Part shown: in pieces, positions 27,090 to 35,226 of the stretch
Numbering within the stretch: the first letter of the stretch is position 1
Layout: each line of letters opens with the position of its first letter
Assembly: GCA_964569425.1 (NCBI GenBank)
Contig: CAZMVD010000008.1
Location: forward strand, 3,199-67,198
Direction: 5' to 3'
Length of the DNA stretch: 64,000 nucleotides
Source: JACQXM01 sp964569425
GTDB lineage: Bacteria > Planctomycetota > Phycisphaerae > UBA1845
Position numbers and translations under genes: made by a program
The notes under the pieces: model-generated
What the model was told of the DNA's origin: nothing
The model's database searches: none
What the model saw: the letters and a program-made list of their open reading frames with translations, nothing else

Positions 27090-27647
27090 ATGGCCTGGAT
27101 TTCCATCATTCCCGAACACGAAGCCCAGGGCCTGCTGGCTGAAATCTACGCCACCGCCGCCCGTCGCGCCGGCCGCGTGTTTAACATCCTGAAAATCCAG
27201 AGCCAGAATGCCGAAGCGCTTCAGGCGTCGATTCAGATGTACCTCGCGCTCATGCACGGCCCCTCGCCGCTGACCCGCGCCCAGCGAGAAATGCTCGCCG
27301 TCGTGGTGTCCAGTGCCAACGAGTGTCACTACTGAGCCACCGCCCACGCGTGGGACCTCCGGTCGGAGGTCGACAATGACCGGTTCGCGCAGCAGGTTCT
27401 CACCGACTTTGCTCGCGCGCCCCTTTCGCCCGTGGACCGCGCGCTCTGCGACCACGCCATCAAACTCACCCGCGCCCCCGCCAGCGTGCGCCCTGCCGAC
27501 CTCGACCGCCTTCGCCAACTCGGCCTCACCGACCGCGCTATTCACGACGCTACGCAGGTGATTGCCTACTTCAACTACATCAACCGAATCGCCGACGGCC
27601 TCGGTGTCGATCTCGAACCCGAAATGACCCCTGGCAGCCCACTATAG
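27090..27647 (+). CDS. AhpD-like / peroxidase-related selenoprotein (Sec at residue 82)
   Basis: A 185-residue carboxymuconolactone-decarboxylase/AhpD-fold protein, read through an in-frame TGA at 27333-27335. Residues before the TGA (REMLAVVVSSANECHY) and after it (ATAHAWDLR, then LCDHAIKLTRAPASVR and VIAYFNYINRIADGLGVDLE) match the two halves of the peroxidase-related enzyme family. That family normally reads C-x-Y-C-x-x-x-H; here it is Cys79-His-Tyr-Sec82-Ala-Thr-Ala-His86. A SECIS-like hairpin follows the TGA, and selB is in the window. GGAGG lies 5 nt before the ATG. It probably reduces peroxides or acts as a disulfide relay in the cytoplasm. The alternative, a nonsense mutation, is less likely because the second half stays intact. 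Confidence 0.88.
27336..27371 (+). promoter_or_regulatory. Bacterial SECIS element
   Basis: Directly after the UGA codon. A perfect 7-bp stem, GACCTCC (27354-27360) with GGAGGTC (27365-27371), closes the tetraloop GGTC (27361-27364). The loop begins 25 nt after the UGA, within the known range, and both first loop bases are G, as SelB requires. The loop sequence GGUC matches the core of the E. coli fdhF SECIS loop. A shorter palindrome (CCCACGCGTGGG, 27343-27354) lies between and could compete or form a lower helix. Confidence 0.85.
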
Positions 27648-28220
27648 TAGTCGTCAAATACATCGCGGGGCCGGGCGAGTCGCCGCAGGATCGGCAGCGG
27701 GGCTATGGGACCGGCTTTCCAGCCGGTCGTCTCGGCTTTCGGCGTGTCGCCTACTCTGCTTATTCACTCCCGCTCTCCGCCAAGCTCGCCGCTCATGTTG
27801 TTCTTTCCGGCGTTTCAGGACCCGTCACCCGAGCCGGCACCGCCGGCGCCTGCGGCTGCACCGCCTCGCGATCGATTTGTTGAAGCGTCATCCGTCCGAG
27901 AACAGCGTCAATGGCAGGAGCCGTATGGCCGGAGCAGCGAGTTCGTAACAGAAATCCGGACGAGGCGAGGAACTTGTTGTGAGCCAGCCCGATATGGGAC
28001 GGAGGGCACGAGGAAGTTCACGCGGGGATTGAGGCTCTCTCCGGGCGATTATCGGGTTTCGGCGGTCTTGGGCGCGGAAACTGCGAGCTTCATTTGCCCG
28101 GGGGTCGCGTGTATTGGAAATTGTGTATGCCGCTCCTGCTCGGATGTCGATGCAGAGCGGGGTGTCGTCGCCATAGGGTGACGAGGCCACACCAAACGTG
28201 GTTGGGGAAAGGGTGATCCC
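27648..28220. other. Intergenic region upstream of the Tad pilus locus
   Basis: About 570 bases. An open frame at 27705-28181 has low-complexity Pro/Ala content and no family features, so I do not call it. The region holds the hairpin at 27709-27728 and must contain the promoter for the first Flp pilin; no -10/-35 pair stood out. Confidence 0.4.
27709..27728. repeat. Perfect hairpin, possible dispersed intergenic repeat
   Basis: GACCGGC (27709-27715) and GCCGGTC (27722-27728) form a 7-bp perfect stem around the loop TTTCCA. There is no T-run after it, so it is not a classical terminator. It may be a REP-like repeat unit. Confidence 0.4.
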
Positions 28221-28400
28221 ATGAAGGCATTCATTCAGAAAGCACGCGCGTTTTGGCGCAACGAAGACGGTCCGACGGCGACTGAGTATGCGGTGCTGCT
28301 GGCGCTGATCATCGTCGGGGTCCTGGCGACAATGTCGCAGTTCGGGGCCCGGGTGGATTCGATCTACGTGACCATCGCCACAGCATTCGGGCAGATTTGA
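28221..28400 (+). CDS. flp: Flp-type pilin 1
   Basis: A 59-residue type IVb prepilin, too short for most gene callers. After a short basic leader (MKAFIQKARAFWRNEDG) comes the TadV/CpaA cleavage motif G-P-T-A-T-E-Y (Gly, four residues, Glu-Tyr), then the hydrophobic helix AVLLALIIVGVLATMSQFG. It is the major subunit of the Tad adhesion pilus or one of its two versions. AAAGGG lies about 8 nt before the ATG. A long non-coding gap and a terminator-like hairpin separate it from the second pilin. Confidence 0.93.
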   Translation: MKAFIQKARAFWRNEDGPTATEYAVLLALIIVGVLATMSQFGARVDSIYVTIATAFGQI

Positions 28401-29270
28401 GCGCGACCGTGCGGCGGCGGGCGCTGGTGTACGCGGCAGCCTCGGGGCGGTCGGGTATGTGGCGCGTTTGCCGGTTCTCGTCCGAAGAGATTGACTGGGG
28501 GGATGGGCGTATCAAGTCAACCGCGCGTTCGCGCCGTCGGTATTCGACGGGGTGACCGCACAGTCAAGCACAACGGTCATTCCTCCGGTTTCCAGGAAAC
28601 GCTGATGGGGGAGCATTGCAATTGCGTCCGGGGAGTCATGGATGTCCCGGGCGCAGGTGGGCGGCGAGTTCGACGGATGGGCGTCGAGGATCGCCATGAG
28701 CCGGAAACCAGAGCGTTCATCGCGATGGGTTTGCTTGCTCCTGAATATCCGGAGGTGCTGATGGGACTGGTTTCCTCAGCCAAGTTTCCCGCGGCGTCGA
28801 CCGAAGAAGCGGGACCAATGGTCCGGGAATCTGTGGATGCACCGGCGGAGTGCCGGGGTCGTCCCAGGGGACGGGCCGGGTTTGATCAGCCGGCAGCGGT
28901 TGGTTCCACCGCTGCATCATCAGGTGTTTTCCAGTGCCATTTGCCTGGCACTTGTTTGTTTCGTACGGTGTATTCGTGAGGGCGGTCGCAGCCGCCACGA
29001 TGTGTGTGGCCCGGTGCGACTGAGGGGAAGGAAGGCGTCACATCGGACCACCTTTCCCGAACCCGTTCGGGATTGTGACTTCCGGGGGATTGCGCCTGAG
29101 AAAAGGTGCACCAGGTTCCCGGAATCCACCAGGGGTGTTCAAACTCGTTACCCGCAGGAGGTTCGAGTCGTTTACAAGGGAGGGGTTGCGGCGCCACATC
29201 GGCGCTGCGGCGACCTTCGGGTAGCAAAGGGCTGCGAGGTCAGTCCTATGTCTTGGAAGGGAGATTACCA
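28401..29270. other. 870-base spacer between the two pilin genes
   Basis: No supported gene. An open frame at 28491-28979 runs through the terminator-like hairpin at 28931-28961 and shows no family features. A second hairpin, CCCGAA/TTCGGG with loop CCCG, lies at 29056-29071. The length is unusual for neighbouring flp paralogs and could hold a separate promoter or regulatory RNA. Confidence 0.4.
28931..28961 (+). terminator. Terminator-like hairpin between the pilin genes
   Basis: Stem 28931-28939 with 28946-28954 (8 of 9 pairs, seven continuous: AGTGCCA/TGGCACT), loop TTTGCC, followed by the T-rich TTTGTTT. It would separate transcription of pilin 1 from pilin 2. Confidence 0.55.
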
Positions 29271-29450
29271 ATGGTCAATTTCGTGAACACTGCGAAGCGT
29301 TTCCTGAAGTCTGAGGATGGCCCGACGGCGACGGAATACGCGGTCATGCTGGCCCTGATCATCGTGGTATGCATTGCCACGGTGTCTTCGCTGGGCAGCA
29401 GCGTGGACGGCATTTTCAGCGACGTAGACACGGCGCTGAAGGCGATGTAG
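29271..29450 (+). CDS. flp: Flp-type pilin 2
   Basis: A 59-residue prepilin paralogous to the first: basic leader MVNFVNTAKRFLKSEDG, the identical cleavage context G-P-T-A-T-E-Y, then AVMLALIIVVCIATVSSLGS and a divergent C-terminus. GGAAGGGAG lies upstream of the ATG at 29271; the frame is open further 5' but the leader is complete from this ATG. Two pilins of equal length suggest a major and a minor subunit, or differential expression. Confidence 0.93.
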   Translation: MVNFVNTAKRFLKSEDGPTATEYAVMLALIIVVCIATVSSLGSSVDGIFSDVDTALKAM

Positions 29451-29465
29451 TCCGCGGTTGCGGAC
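29450..29465 (+). promoter_or_regulatory. Hairpin at the pilin 2 stop codon
   Basis: GTCCGC (29450-29455) and GCGGAC (29460-29465) form a perfect 6-bp stem with a GGTT loop immediately after the stop codon. It lacks a T-run. Such 3' hairpins often stabilise abundant pilin mRNA and reduce read-through into the assembly genes. Confidence 0.4.
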
Positions 29466-29679
29466 GCGGTCTTCCGGCGGGTCGGGCAGCGGCCTGGTCC
29501 TGACCGGATGACTCGGGGGGATTCAAGGGGGGTGGGCGTCGCCGGCGACGGTGGCGCCCACCACCTTATCCCGCGGGTGCGGGGGAACGGGAAACGAAGC
29601 GCAAGACCAAGCGGTGGGGGAACGGGCGGTACGCTACCGACCGGTCGCCACGGCGATGTTCCAATGGGGGACGCAGACA

Positions 29680-30234
29680 ATGGACATGGGATTCTGGACA
29701 GTGACTTGCGCGATCCTGGTTCCCGGTACGCTATTGGCATCCTGGATTGACTACGCCCAGCGGCGGGTGCCCAACTGGTTGAATGCGACATTGATTGCGC
29801 TGGGGTTTGTGGTCCAAGGCATTTACTTCGGGTGGTCGGGACTGGGCGTCGGACTGCTGGGGTTGTTCACAGGGTTTGGGCTGTTGATTGTGCCCTGGCT
29901 GATGCACGGGATGGGCGCGGGGGACGTGAAGCTGATGGCCGCCATCGGCGTATTCCTGGGACCGTTGCTGACCTTCTATTCGTTTGCGCTTGGCGCGGTC
30001 ATCGGCGCCGGGGCGGCGATCGTGATGATTCTATCGACGGGGCGTGCGCGGATGGCGCTGTCCAACATGGGGATCATCATGATGAAGTGCTCGAATCGCC
30101 AGACCATGTTCAGTGACTTTGGTTCGGCGAAGAGCTTCGGGGCGACGTCGCAACTGCTGCCGTACGGGGTGCCGTTGACGGCGGGGACGTTGCTGGTTCT
30201 GGGGGCGAAAATGTTCGGCTGGTGGGGGATTTGA
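29680..30234 (+). CDS. cpaA: Tad prepilin peptidase (A24 family, CpaA/TadV)
   Basis: An inner-membrane aspartic peptidase of 184 residues that cleaves the Flp prepilins. The two catalytic aspartates are in ASWIDYAQRRVPN and in the GxGD motif HGMGAGDVKLMAAIG. About five hydrophobic helices are visible. I chose the ATG at 29680, with GGGGGA about 10 nt upstream; ATG 29656 is an alternative without a ribosome binding site. Its end lies two bases before the TadE start. Confidence 0.92.
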   Translation: MDMGFWTVTCAILVPGTLLASWIDYAQRRVPNWLNATLIALGFVVQGIYFGWSGLGVGLLGLFTGFGLLIVPWLMHGMGAGDVKLMAAIGVFLGPLLTFYSFALGAVIGAGAAIVMILSTGRARMALSNMGIIMMKCSNRQTMFSDFGSAKSFGATSQLLPYGVPLTAGTLLVLGAKMFGWWGI

Positions 30235-30236
30235 CC

Positions 30237-30677
30237 ATGAGGCGAGGCCTTTTCATCAAGCGGAAGGCTACGGGCGACGGGTTCCGCGCCCGTGCCGCGG
30301 CGATCGTGGAGTTTGCGGTGGTGCTGCCGCTGCTGCTCACGATTCTTTTCGGGATTATCGAGTACGGGTTTGTGTTCCTGATTCGGCAGTCGCTCCAACA
30401 TGCGGCGCGGGAGGGATGCCGCCTGGCGGTGCTGCAAACGTCGGTCGAGCCGTACGCCAACGTGACGGCTCGGATTGCCGAAGTGATGGGGCCCACCGGG
30501 TTGACGACCTATACGGTGAACATGACCCATGCCACACCGGCCAATCCGGTGGAGACGGTCACAGTGACCGTGCCGTACAACGACGTTTCGCTGGTGGGCG
30601 GTTTTTTCGGCACGCAAAACTATGACCTGACGGGAAGCTGCAGCATGCGCAAGGAAGGATTCGATGACGGTTCGTGA
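30237..30677 (+). CDS. tadE: TadE-like pseudopilin
   Basis: A 146-residue membrane protein of the TadE family. The signature is the hydrophobic segment RAAAIVEFAVVLPLLLTILF followed by GIIEYGFVF, with the cleavage-site Glu in AIVEFAVV, then an exported domain ending in Cys-containing SCSMRKEG. It is a minor pseudopilin of the Tad pilus. GGGGGA lies just before the ATG. It is the last gene before an intrinsic terminator. Confidence 0.9.
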   Translation: MRRGLFIKRKATGDGFRARAAAIVEFAVVLPLLLTILFGIIEYGFVFLIRQSLQHAAREGCRLAVLQTSVEPYANVTARIAEVMGPTGLTTYTVNMTHATPANPVETVTVTVPYNDVSLVGGFFGTQNYDLTGSCSMRKEGFDDGS

Positions 30678-30747
30678 CCGTGGTCGATTCGTGCATGCCG
30701 AAAAGAGATTGACAGGCAAGCCGGTCCCGGCGGCCTGACGAAGGAGC

Positions 30748-30789
30748 GGCGCCCCCGCGTCCGGCGTGACGCGGGGGACGCGCCTTTTT
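30748..30789 (+). terminator. Intrinsic terminator closing the pilin-cpaA-tadE unit
   Basis: The arm 30748-30761 pairs with 30768-30784 (9 bp plus 5 bp, separated by a 3-nt bulge), loop 30762-30767, followed by TTTTT at 30785-30789. It lies 70 bases past tadE. Confidence 0.85.
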
Positions 30790-30882
30790 CAGGCGGCGTT
30801 CGATTGGCGGAGAAGGCCGGGTTGCGGCCGGCGGTCGCAGGGCAAGTTCAGTGCCTCCCCGTTCGCGCCGGAAGGGCAATTC

Positions 30883-32115
30883 TTGCTGACGATACCGTTG
30901 AAAGGATGGACAGCGGCGCCGGGGGCCAGCGCGCCGTCGGTTCCGGCGCCTGCGCTGGCGGTGCGAACGCGGCTTGCCTCGGTGGACATTCTACGCGGCA
31001 TCGTCATGGTGCTGATGCCGCTGGACCACCTGCGGGAGTATTTCGCGCATCGGGTGACGGCGCCGCATCCGGTAGAGTTTTCGGAAGCGGGCGCGGCGCT
31101 GTTTCTCACGCGGTGGCTCACGCATTTCTGCGCCCCGGCGTTCGCGTTTCTGGCGGGGACGGGCGCGTTTCTTTCGCTATCACGAGGCAAATCTCGGTCG
31201 CAGCTCTCCCGGTACCTCTTTTCACGCGGTGCGTTTCTGGCATTGCTCGACCCGACGGTGATGAAGTTCTTCTGGTCTTTCAATCTGAACTATCGCTATA
31301 CGGAAGTCGGGATCTTGTGGGTCATCGGATGGTCGTTGATGGCGCTGGCGGCGCTGGTTCACCTTCCCCGCTGGGCGGCGTTGCTCTTCAGCGTGTCGAT
31401 CATCGCGGGGCACAACGCGCTCGACGGGATTCGCCCGGAGTCGTTCGGAGCATGGGCGCCGCTGTGGAACCTGTTGCACGTGCAGGGTCAGGTCGAGGTG
31501 ATCACGGGATTCAAGGTGTGGGTGGTCTATCCGCTGGTGCCGTGGATCGGCGTGGCCGCCGGGGGCTATGTCTTCGGGTCGCTGGTGGCGGATGAGGCGG
31601 GAATGCTCCGGCGGCGACGTGTGTTGTTTGTGGGGGTGGCGATTTCGGCCGTGTTTGTGTGGCTGCGGTGGTGGAACGTTTACGGCGATCCGCGTCCGTG
31701 GACCGAACAGCCGCAGGGGGTGTGGACGCTGTTTTCGTTTCTGCACTGCACGAAGTTTCCGACGTCGCTGCTGTTTTTGTGCATGACGCTGGGGCCGGCG
31801 ATTGCGGCGCTGGCGATGGTGGAGCGACTGCCGGCGCGGATGGGTCAGTGGCTCGCGACGTTGGGTCGCGTTCCGTTGTTTTATTACCTGGTGCACATCC
31901 CTTTGATTCACGTGCTGGCGATCATCATTGCGCACCTCACGCTGGGATCGGAGGTGATGCGGAGTGCGACCACGAGTCCGCCGCCGGGCTGGGGATTCGG
32001 CCTTCCGGTCATTTACCTGTTGTGGTTGGGTGTGGTGCTGGCGATGTTTCCGGCGTGCCGCTGGTTTGCCGGCGTGAAGCAGCGTCGCACCGAGTGGTGG
32101 TTGGGGTATCTGTGA
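30883..32115 (+). CDS. DUF1624/HGSNAT-like membrane acyltransferase
   Basis: An integral membrane protein of about 410 residues with roughly ten hydrophobic helices. The N-terminal signature LASVDILRGIVMVLMPLDHL and the following RWLTHFCAPAFAFLAG fit the DUF1624/heparan-alpha-glucosaminide N-acetyltransferase-like family, which moves acyl groups across the membrane onto sugars. The GTG at 30766 lies inside the terminator, so I chose the TTG at 30883, preceded by GAAGGG. It sits between two halves of the Tad locus, with no obvious pilus role; glycan or pilin-sugar acetylation is only a guess. Confidence 0.72.
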   Translation: MLTIPLKGWTAAPGASAPSVPAPALAVRTRLASVDILRGIVMVLMPLDHLREYFAHRVTAPHPVEFSEAGAALFLTRWLTHFCAPAFAFLAGTGAFLSLSRGKSRSQLSRYLFSRGAFLALLDPTVMKFFWSFNLNYRYTEVGILWVIGWSLMALAALVHLPRWAALLFSVSIIAGHNALDGIRPESFGAWAPLWNLLHVQGQVEVITGFKVWVVYPLVPWIGVAAGGYVFGSLVADEAGMLRRRRVLFVGVAISAVFVWLRWWNVYGDPRPWTEQPQGVWTLFSFLHCTKFPTSLLFLCMTLGPAIAALAMVERLPARMGQWLATLGRVPLFYYLVHIPLIHVLAIIIAHLTLGSEVMRSATTSPPPGWGFGLPVIYLLWLGVVLAMFPACRWFAGVKQRRTEWWLGYL

Positions 32116-32334
32116 GTTGCGCTCCATCGTGGTCGACTGTGGCGCGGAAGGCATCGCGTTTCGAGGGATAGGGGGTGCGGGTGTCGCGGGCCGGGGCGCG
32201 GCGTTGACTGCTGCGCGCCATCGGGCGGAAAGTATCGGACCGGCAGAGTTTGCGCCGGGGCGTCGAAAATTCCGTAGCTGCGCAGCTGGAATGTGCCGAC
32301 CAGTCATCCGATAAGCACGGAGGTTCCACGGGCG

Positions 32335-32448
32335 ATGGATCGGGATGGTTCGGGCGCAAAGCGAACCGGGGTTCCGAACCGGATGCGGAGTGACGTACTC
32401 GCCATCCTCCGCGAGATTCCCGACGTGCGAGAAGAGGATCGAACATGA
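32335..32448 (+). CDS. Small ORF translationally coupled to cpaB
   Basis: A 37-codon frame with GGAGG 11 nt before its ATG. Its stop codon overlaps the cpaB ATG in the arrangement ATGA. The peptide is charged (MDRDGSGAKRTGVPN to EIPDVREEDRT), with no membrane segment or recognised family. The coupling suggests it is translated, perhaps as a leader setting cpaB expression. Unproven. Confidence 0.4.
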   Translation: MDRDGSGAKRTGVPNRMRSDVLAILREIPDVREEDRT

Positions 32449-33530
32449 AGAGCAAGGCAATTATCCCGCTGGTGCTGGGCCTGGGCGTTGGCCTGGTGGC
32501 CGTCAAGTTTCTGATGGACACGGTGAAGAAAGCCCAGGGTTCCAATACCCAGCAGACGCAGGTTACCGCGGTCCGGGCCAAGATGGACATTGAGGCGTTT
32601 CAGGAGATCACGCCGGACCTGGTGGAGCAAATCGAGACGGCGGCCAGCCCGCTGTTGCCCGCCGGCGACCGAATTGCCAAGTTGGAAGACGCCCTGGGGC
32701 GCGTGACGTCGAAAGCGATTCCCAAGCAGTCGCCGGTCCTGCAATCGATGCTGGCGCCGAAAGGCACGCCCGCAGGCATGTTCGGTCGAATTCCGTCGGG
32801 CTACCGCGCGGTGTCGGTGAAGATCGATGAAGCGTCTGCGGTGGCCTACCAACTGAAGCCGGGCGACTGGGTTGACGTCGTCGTGGTCATGGACCTCGAC
32901 ACCGGCAACCGCGGCCGGAAGAAGCAGACCATCGCGGAAGTGATTCTGCAGCACGTTCAGGTGGGCGCGGTGGGGCAGATCACCGGGGCCGCTTCGGGAT
33001 CGGCCGATTCGAGAGTGAAGCCGGCCAAGTCGGTGACGCTGATCGTTGCCGAGGAAGACGTGCCGAAGCTGCACCTGGCGGGGACTCGAGGGAAGATCAC
33101 GCTGGCGATGCGTGGTGCCGACGACCAGGTATCGGACCGGCCGCTGGTTGCGGACAGCGATCAGGTGTTCAGGTTCCTGAATGAGGATCCGATCGAAGTG
33201 CCACCGCCGGCGACGACGATCACATCGTTGACGACGGAGCCGGCGCAGCCGATTGAGATGCCGCACGGTGTGACGGTTTTCTACGGTGCACCGCGCGGCC
33301 TGAAGGTCGAGCAGACGACGTTTTCGAACAAGGATTCGCGGATGATCGTGGAACAGGGCGAAGGGCGCGGAAGTCGTACGTCCGCATTGCTCAATCGTCC
33401 GGGTCGTTCCAGCGGCGCGCCGGCGCGACCGGCGGCGCCGGTGCCGCCCTTGCCGACGCCGGAAGCGAATCCTCAGGATGAGTACACCGGGCCGGGTGAC
33501 GAAAACGGCGGCGCAAACGAGGACGAATAG
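32445..33530 (+). CDS. cpaB: Flp pilus assembly protein CpaB/RcpC
   Basis: A 361-residue periplasmic protein with an N-terminal membrane anchor (IIPLVLGLGVGLVAVKFLM). An SAF-like beta-clip domain (ITSKAIPKQSPVLQSM-like segment, here RVTSKAIPKQSPVLQSML) follows, then the RcpC/CpaB core (GYRAVSVKIDEASAVAYQLK, PGDWVDVVVVM, SVTLIVAEEDVPKLHLA). The C-terminus is Pro-rich and acidic. It supports the secretin in the outer membrane or periplasm. First of the seven collinear assembly genes. Confidence 0.92.
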   Translation: MKSKAIIPLVLGLGVGLVAVKFLMDTVKKAQGSNTQQTQVTAVRAKMDIEAFQEITPDLVEQIETAASPLLPAGDRIAKLEDALGRVTSKAIPKQSPVLQSMLAPKGTPAGMFGRIPSGYRAVSVKIDEASAVAYQLKPGDWVDVVVVMDLDTGNRGRKKQTIAEVILQHVQVGAVGQITGAASGSADSRVKPAKSVTLIVAEEDVPKLHLAGTRGKITLAMRGADDQVSDRPLVADSDQVFRFLNEDPIEVPPPATTITSLTTEPAQPIEMPHGVTVFYGAPRGLKVEQTTFSNKDSRMIVEQGEGRGSRTSALLNRPGRSSGAPARPAAPVPPLPTPEANPQDEYTGPGDENGGANEDE

Positions 33531-33566
33531 TTGACGTGTCGAAGGGTCAGGGAACCCGTGCAGGAC

Positions 33567-35099
33567 ATGACGAAGATGAACAAAATGATGACAACGGTAC
33601 GAACAACGGCAACGATGGTGAGCCTTCTGGCGGCATGGGCCATGCCGAGCGGCGTGTACGCCCAGGCGAGCGGCGAGTTCCAGGCATCCATCGTGGACAT
33701 GACCGCCGCCTCTCGGAGCGTTTCGGTGCCGCTGAACCGCAGCGTCATCATCAAGACGACAGTGGAGGTATCGCGTGCGGACGTGGTTTCGGCTGAGATT
33801 GCGCTGGTGCAGCCGGTGAGTCCGACGGAGCTGCTGGTCACGGGGAAGAACTACGGGCAGACCCACGTGGTTCTGTGGGACAAGGCCAACAAGCAGTACT
33901 TGCTGGACGTCAGCGTGGAGGTTGACCTGAAACGGCTCAACGACGCGCTGCGGGGTATCGATCCGTTGTCGAGTGCGGAAGCGCGCTCGATCATGGGCAA
34001 TATCGTACTGATGGGCTCGGTGACCAGCGCGGAGCGTGCCAAGCGCATGGTGGAGCTTGCGCAACTGCTGGTGCCCGCGGTCGAGGGGCGCGGCGGCCCC
34101 ATGGTCCAGAACCACCTTGACGTGGCCGGTGAACAGCAGGTTCTGCTTCGTTGCGTGGTTGCGGAGATGAACCGTCGGGCGGTTCGCGATCTGGGAGTAA
34201 ACGGTTTTCTGGCGGGGGACGATTTCAAGGACGCCTTCCTTGTCAACCAGATCGGCGGCATCAATCCGATCAACATCGGCGCGGCGGCGGCGGCGGAAGC
34301 CACGAGCCGGATTCCGTTTCTAACCGGTGCAGAAGGCATTCCACTGCTGGACGCCACAACGCTTTCGCTGGGGTTTCCGCGCGTGCAAATGCAGTTGTTC
34401 ATCCGGGCGATGGCCGACAACCAGTTGGCCAGCATTCTGGCCGAGCCGAACCTGGTGGCGATCAGCGGGGAGACGGCGAGTTTTCTGGCGGGCGGCGAGT
34501 TTCCCATTCCGGTTCCGCAGGGCAATCAGCAGGTCACGATTCAGTTCCGCGAGTTCGGTGTGCGATTGAACTTCACGCCGGTGGTCAAGTCGCACCAGCG
34601 CATCCGGTTGCGGGTGGCGCCGGAAGTATCGGAGCTGGATTTCTCGAGCGCCGTGCAGATCGAAGGGTTTGTGGTTCCCGGACTGACCTCGCGGGCGACG
34701 GAGACGACGGTAGAGATTGGCAACGGCCAGACGATCGCGATTGCCGGCCTGCTGAACGAGCAGATTCGCGGCGTATCGAGTCGCGTTCCGGGCATCGGCG
34801 ACGTGCCGATTCTCGGAGCCTTGTTTCGGTCCGTTAATTTCCAGCGATCCTTGAGCGAACTGGTGATCCTGGTCACGCCGGAGTTGGTTGCGCCGCTGGA
34901 TGCCCACCAGCGCATCCGCCTGCCGAACGAAGATTTGCGGACCCCCGACGCCTACGAACTTTATATGTTAGGCTTGCTGGAGGGATCCGCGAGTGCGGAG
35001 GGACCGGCGTCCCCCGAGGACGGTCTGGCAACCGCGAGTCTGCTTCGCTCGCAGCCTGATCTGGTTTCGCTACACGGGCCATGGGGGTACACGGAATAG
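33567..35099 (+). CDS. cpaC: Tad secretin CpaC/RcpA
   Basis: The outer-membrane channel for the pilus, 510 residues. A signal peptide (MVSLLAAWAMPSGVYAQA) is followed by the N-terminal BON/N0-like domain (SVPLNRSVIIKT ... VVSAEIALVQPVSPTELLVTG) and the secretin core with FLAGGEFPIPVPQ, FGVRLNFTPVV and the VPGIGDVPILGALFRS motif near the C-terminus. The start is uncertain: ATG 33567 or ATG 33576, the latter with AGGA at a better spacing. Together with CpaB it crosses the outer membrane. Confidence 0.93.
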   Translation: MTKMNKMMTTVRTTATMVSLLAAWAMPSGVYAQASGEFQASIVDMTAASRSVSVPLNRSVIIKTTVEVSRADVVSAEIALVQPVSPTELLVTGKNYGQTHVVLWDKANKQYLLDVSVEVDLKRLNDALRGIDPLSSAEARSIMGNIVLMGSVTSAERAKRMVELAQLLVPAVEGRGGPMVQNHLDVAGEQQVLLRCVVAEMNRRAVRDLGVNGFLAGDDFKDAFLVNQIGGINPINIGAAAAAEATSRIPFLTGAEGIPLLDATTLSLGFPRVQMQLFIRAMADNQLASILAEPNLVAISGETASFLAGGEFPIPVPQGNQQVTIQFREFGVRLNFTPVVKSHQRIRLRVAPEVSELDFSSAVQIEGFVVPGLTSRATETTVEIGNGQTIAIAGLLNEQIRGVSSRVPGIGDVPILGALFRSVNFQRSLSELVILVTPELVAPLDAHQRIRLPNEDLRTPDAYELYMLGLLEGSASAEGPASPEDGLATASLLRSQPDLVSLHGPWGYTE

Positions 35100-35226
35100 C
35101 GTTACTGAGACGATGGACAAGTCATACGGTGCGCCTTGCCCTGATGGAGGCGATCGACTCGCGCCGCAATTCTGATCGTGGGCTGTAGCCCAGGTCGAGG
35201 GGACCAATTGGTGGGAGGGAAAGAAG

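Noticed and set aside
27333..27335. The TGA read as a true stop, leaving an 81-residue protein
   Set aside because: The frame stays intact for 104 codons beyond it with conserved family sequence and a SECIS-like hairpin, which a mere truncation would not explain.
27705..28181. Open frame of 158 codons upstream of the first pilin
   Set aside because: Low-complexity, Pro/Ala-rich composition, no ribosome binding site or family features, and an overlapping minus-strand frame of equal quality.
28491..28979. Open frame of 162 codons between the pilins (also from an ATG at 28761 with GGAGG)
   Set aside because: It runs through the terminator-like hairpin at 28931-28961 and has no recognisable protein features.
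32304..34115. 603-codon open frame antisense to cpaB/cpaC
   Set aside because: Shadow frame: His/Arg-rich, no domain, opposite to two well-recognised pilus genes.
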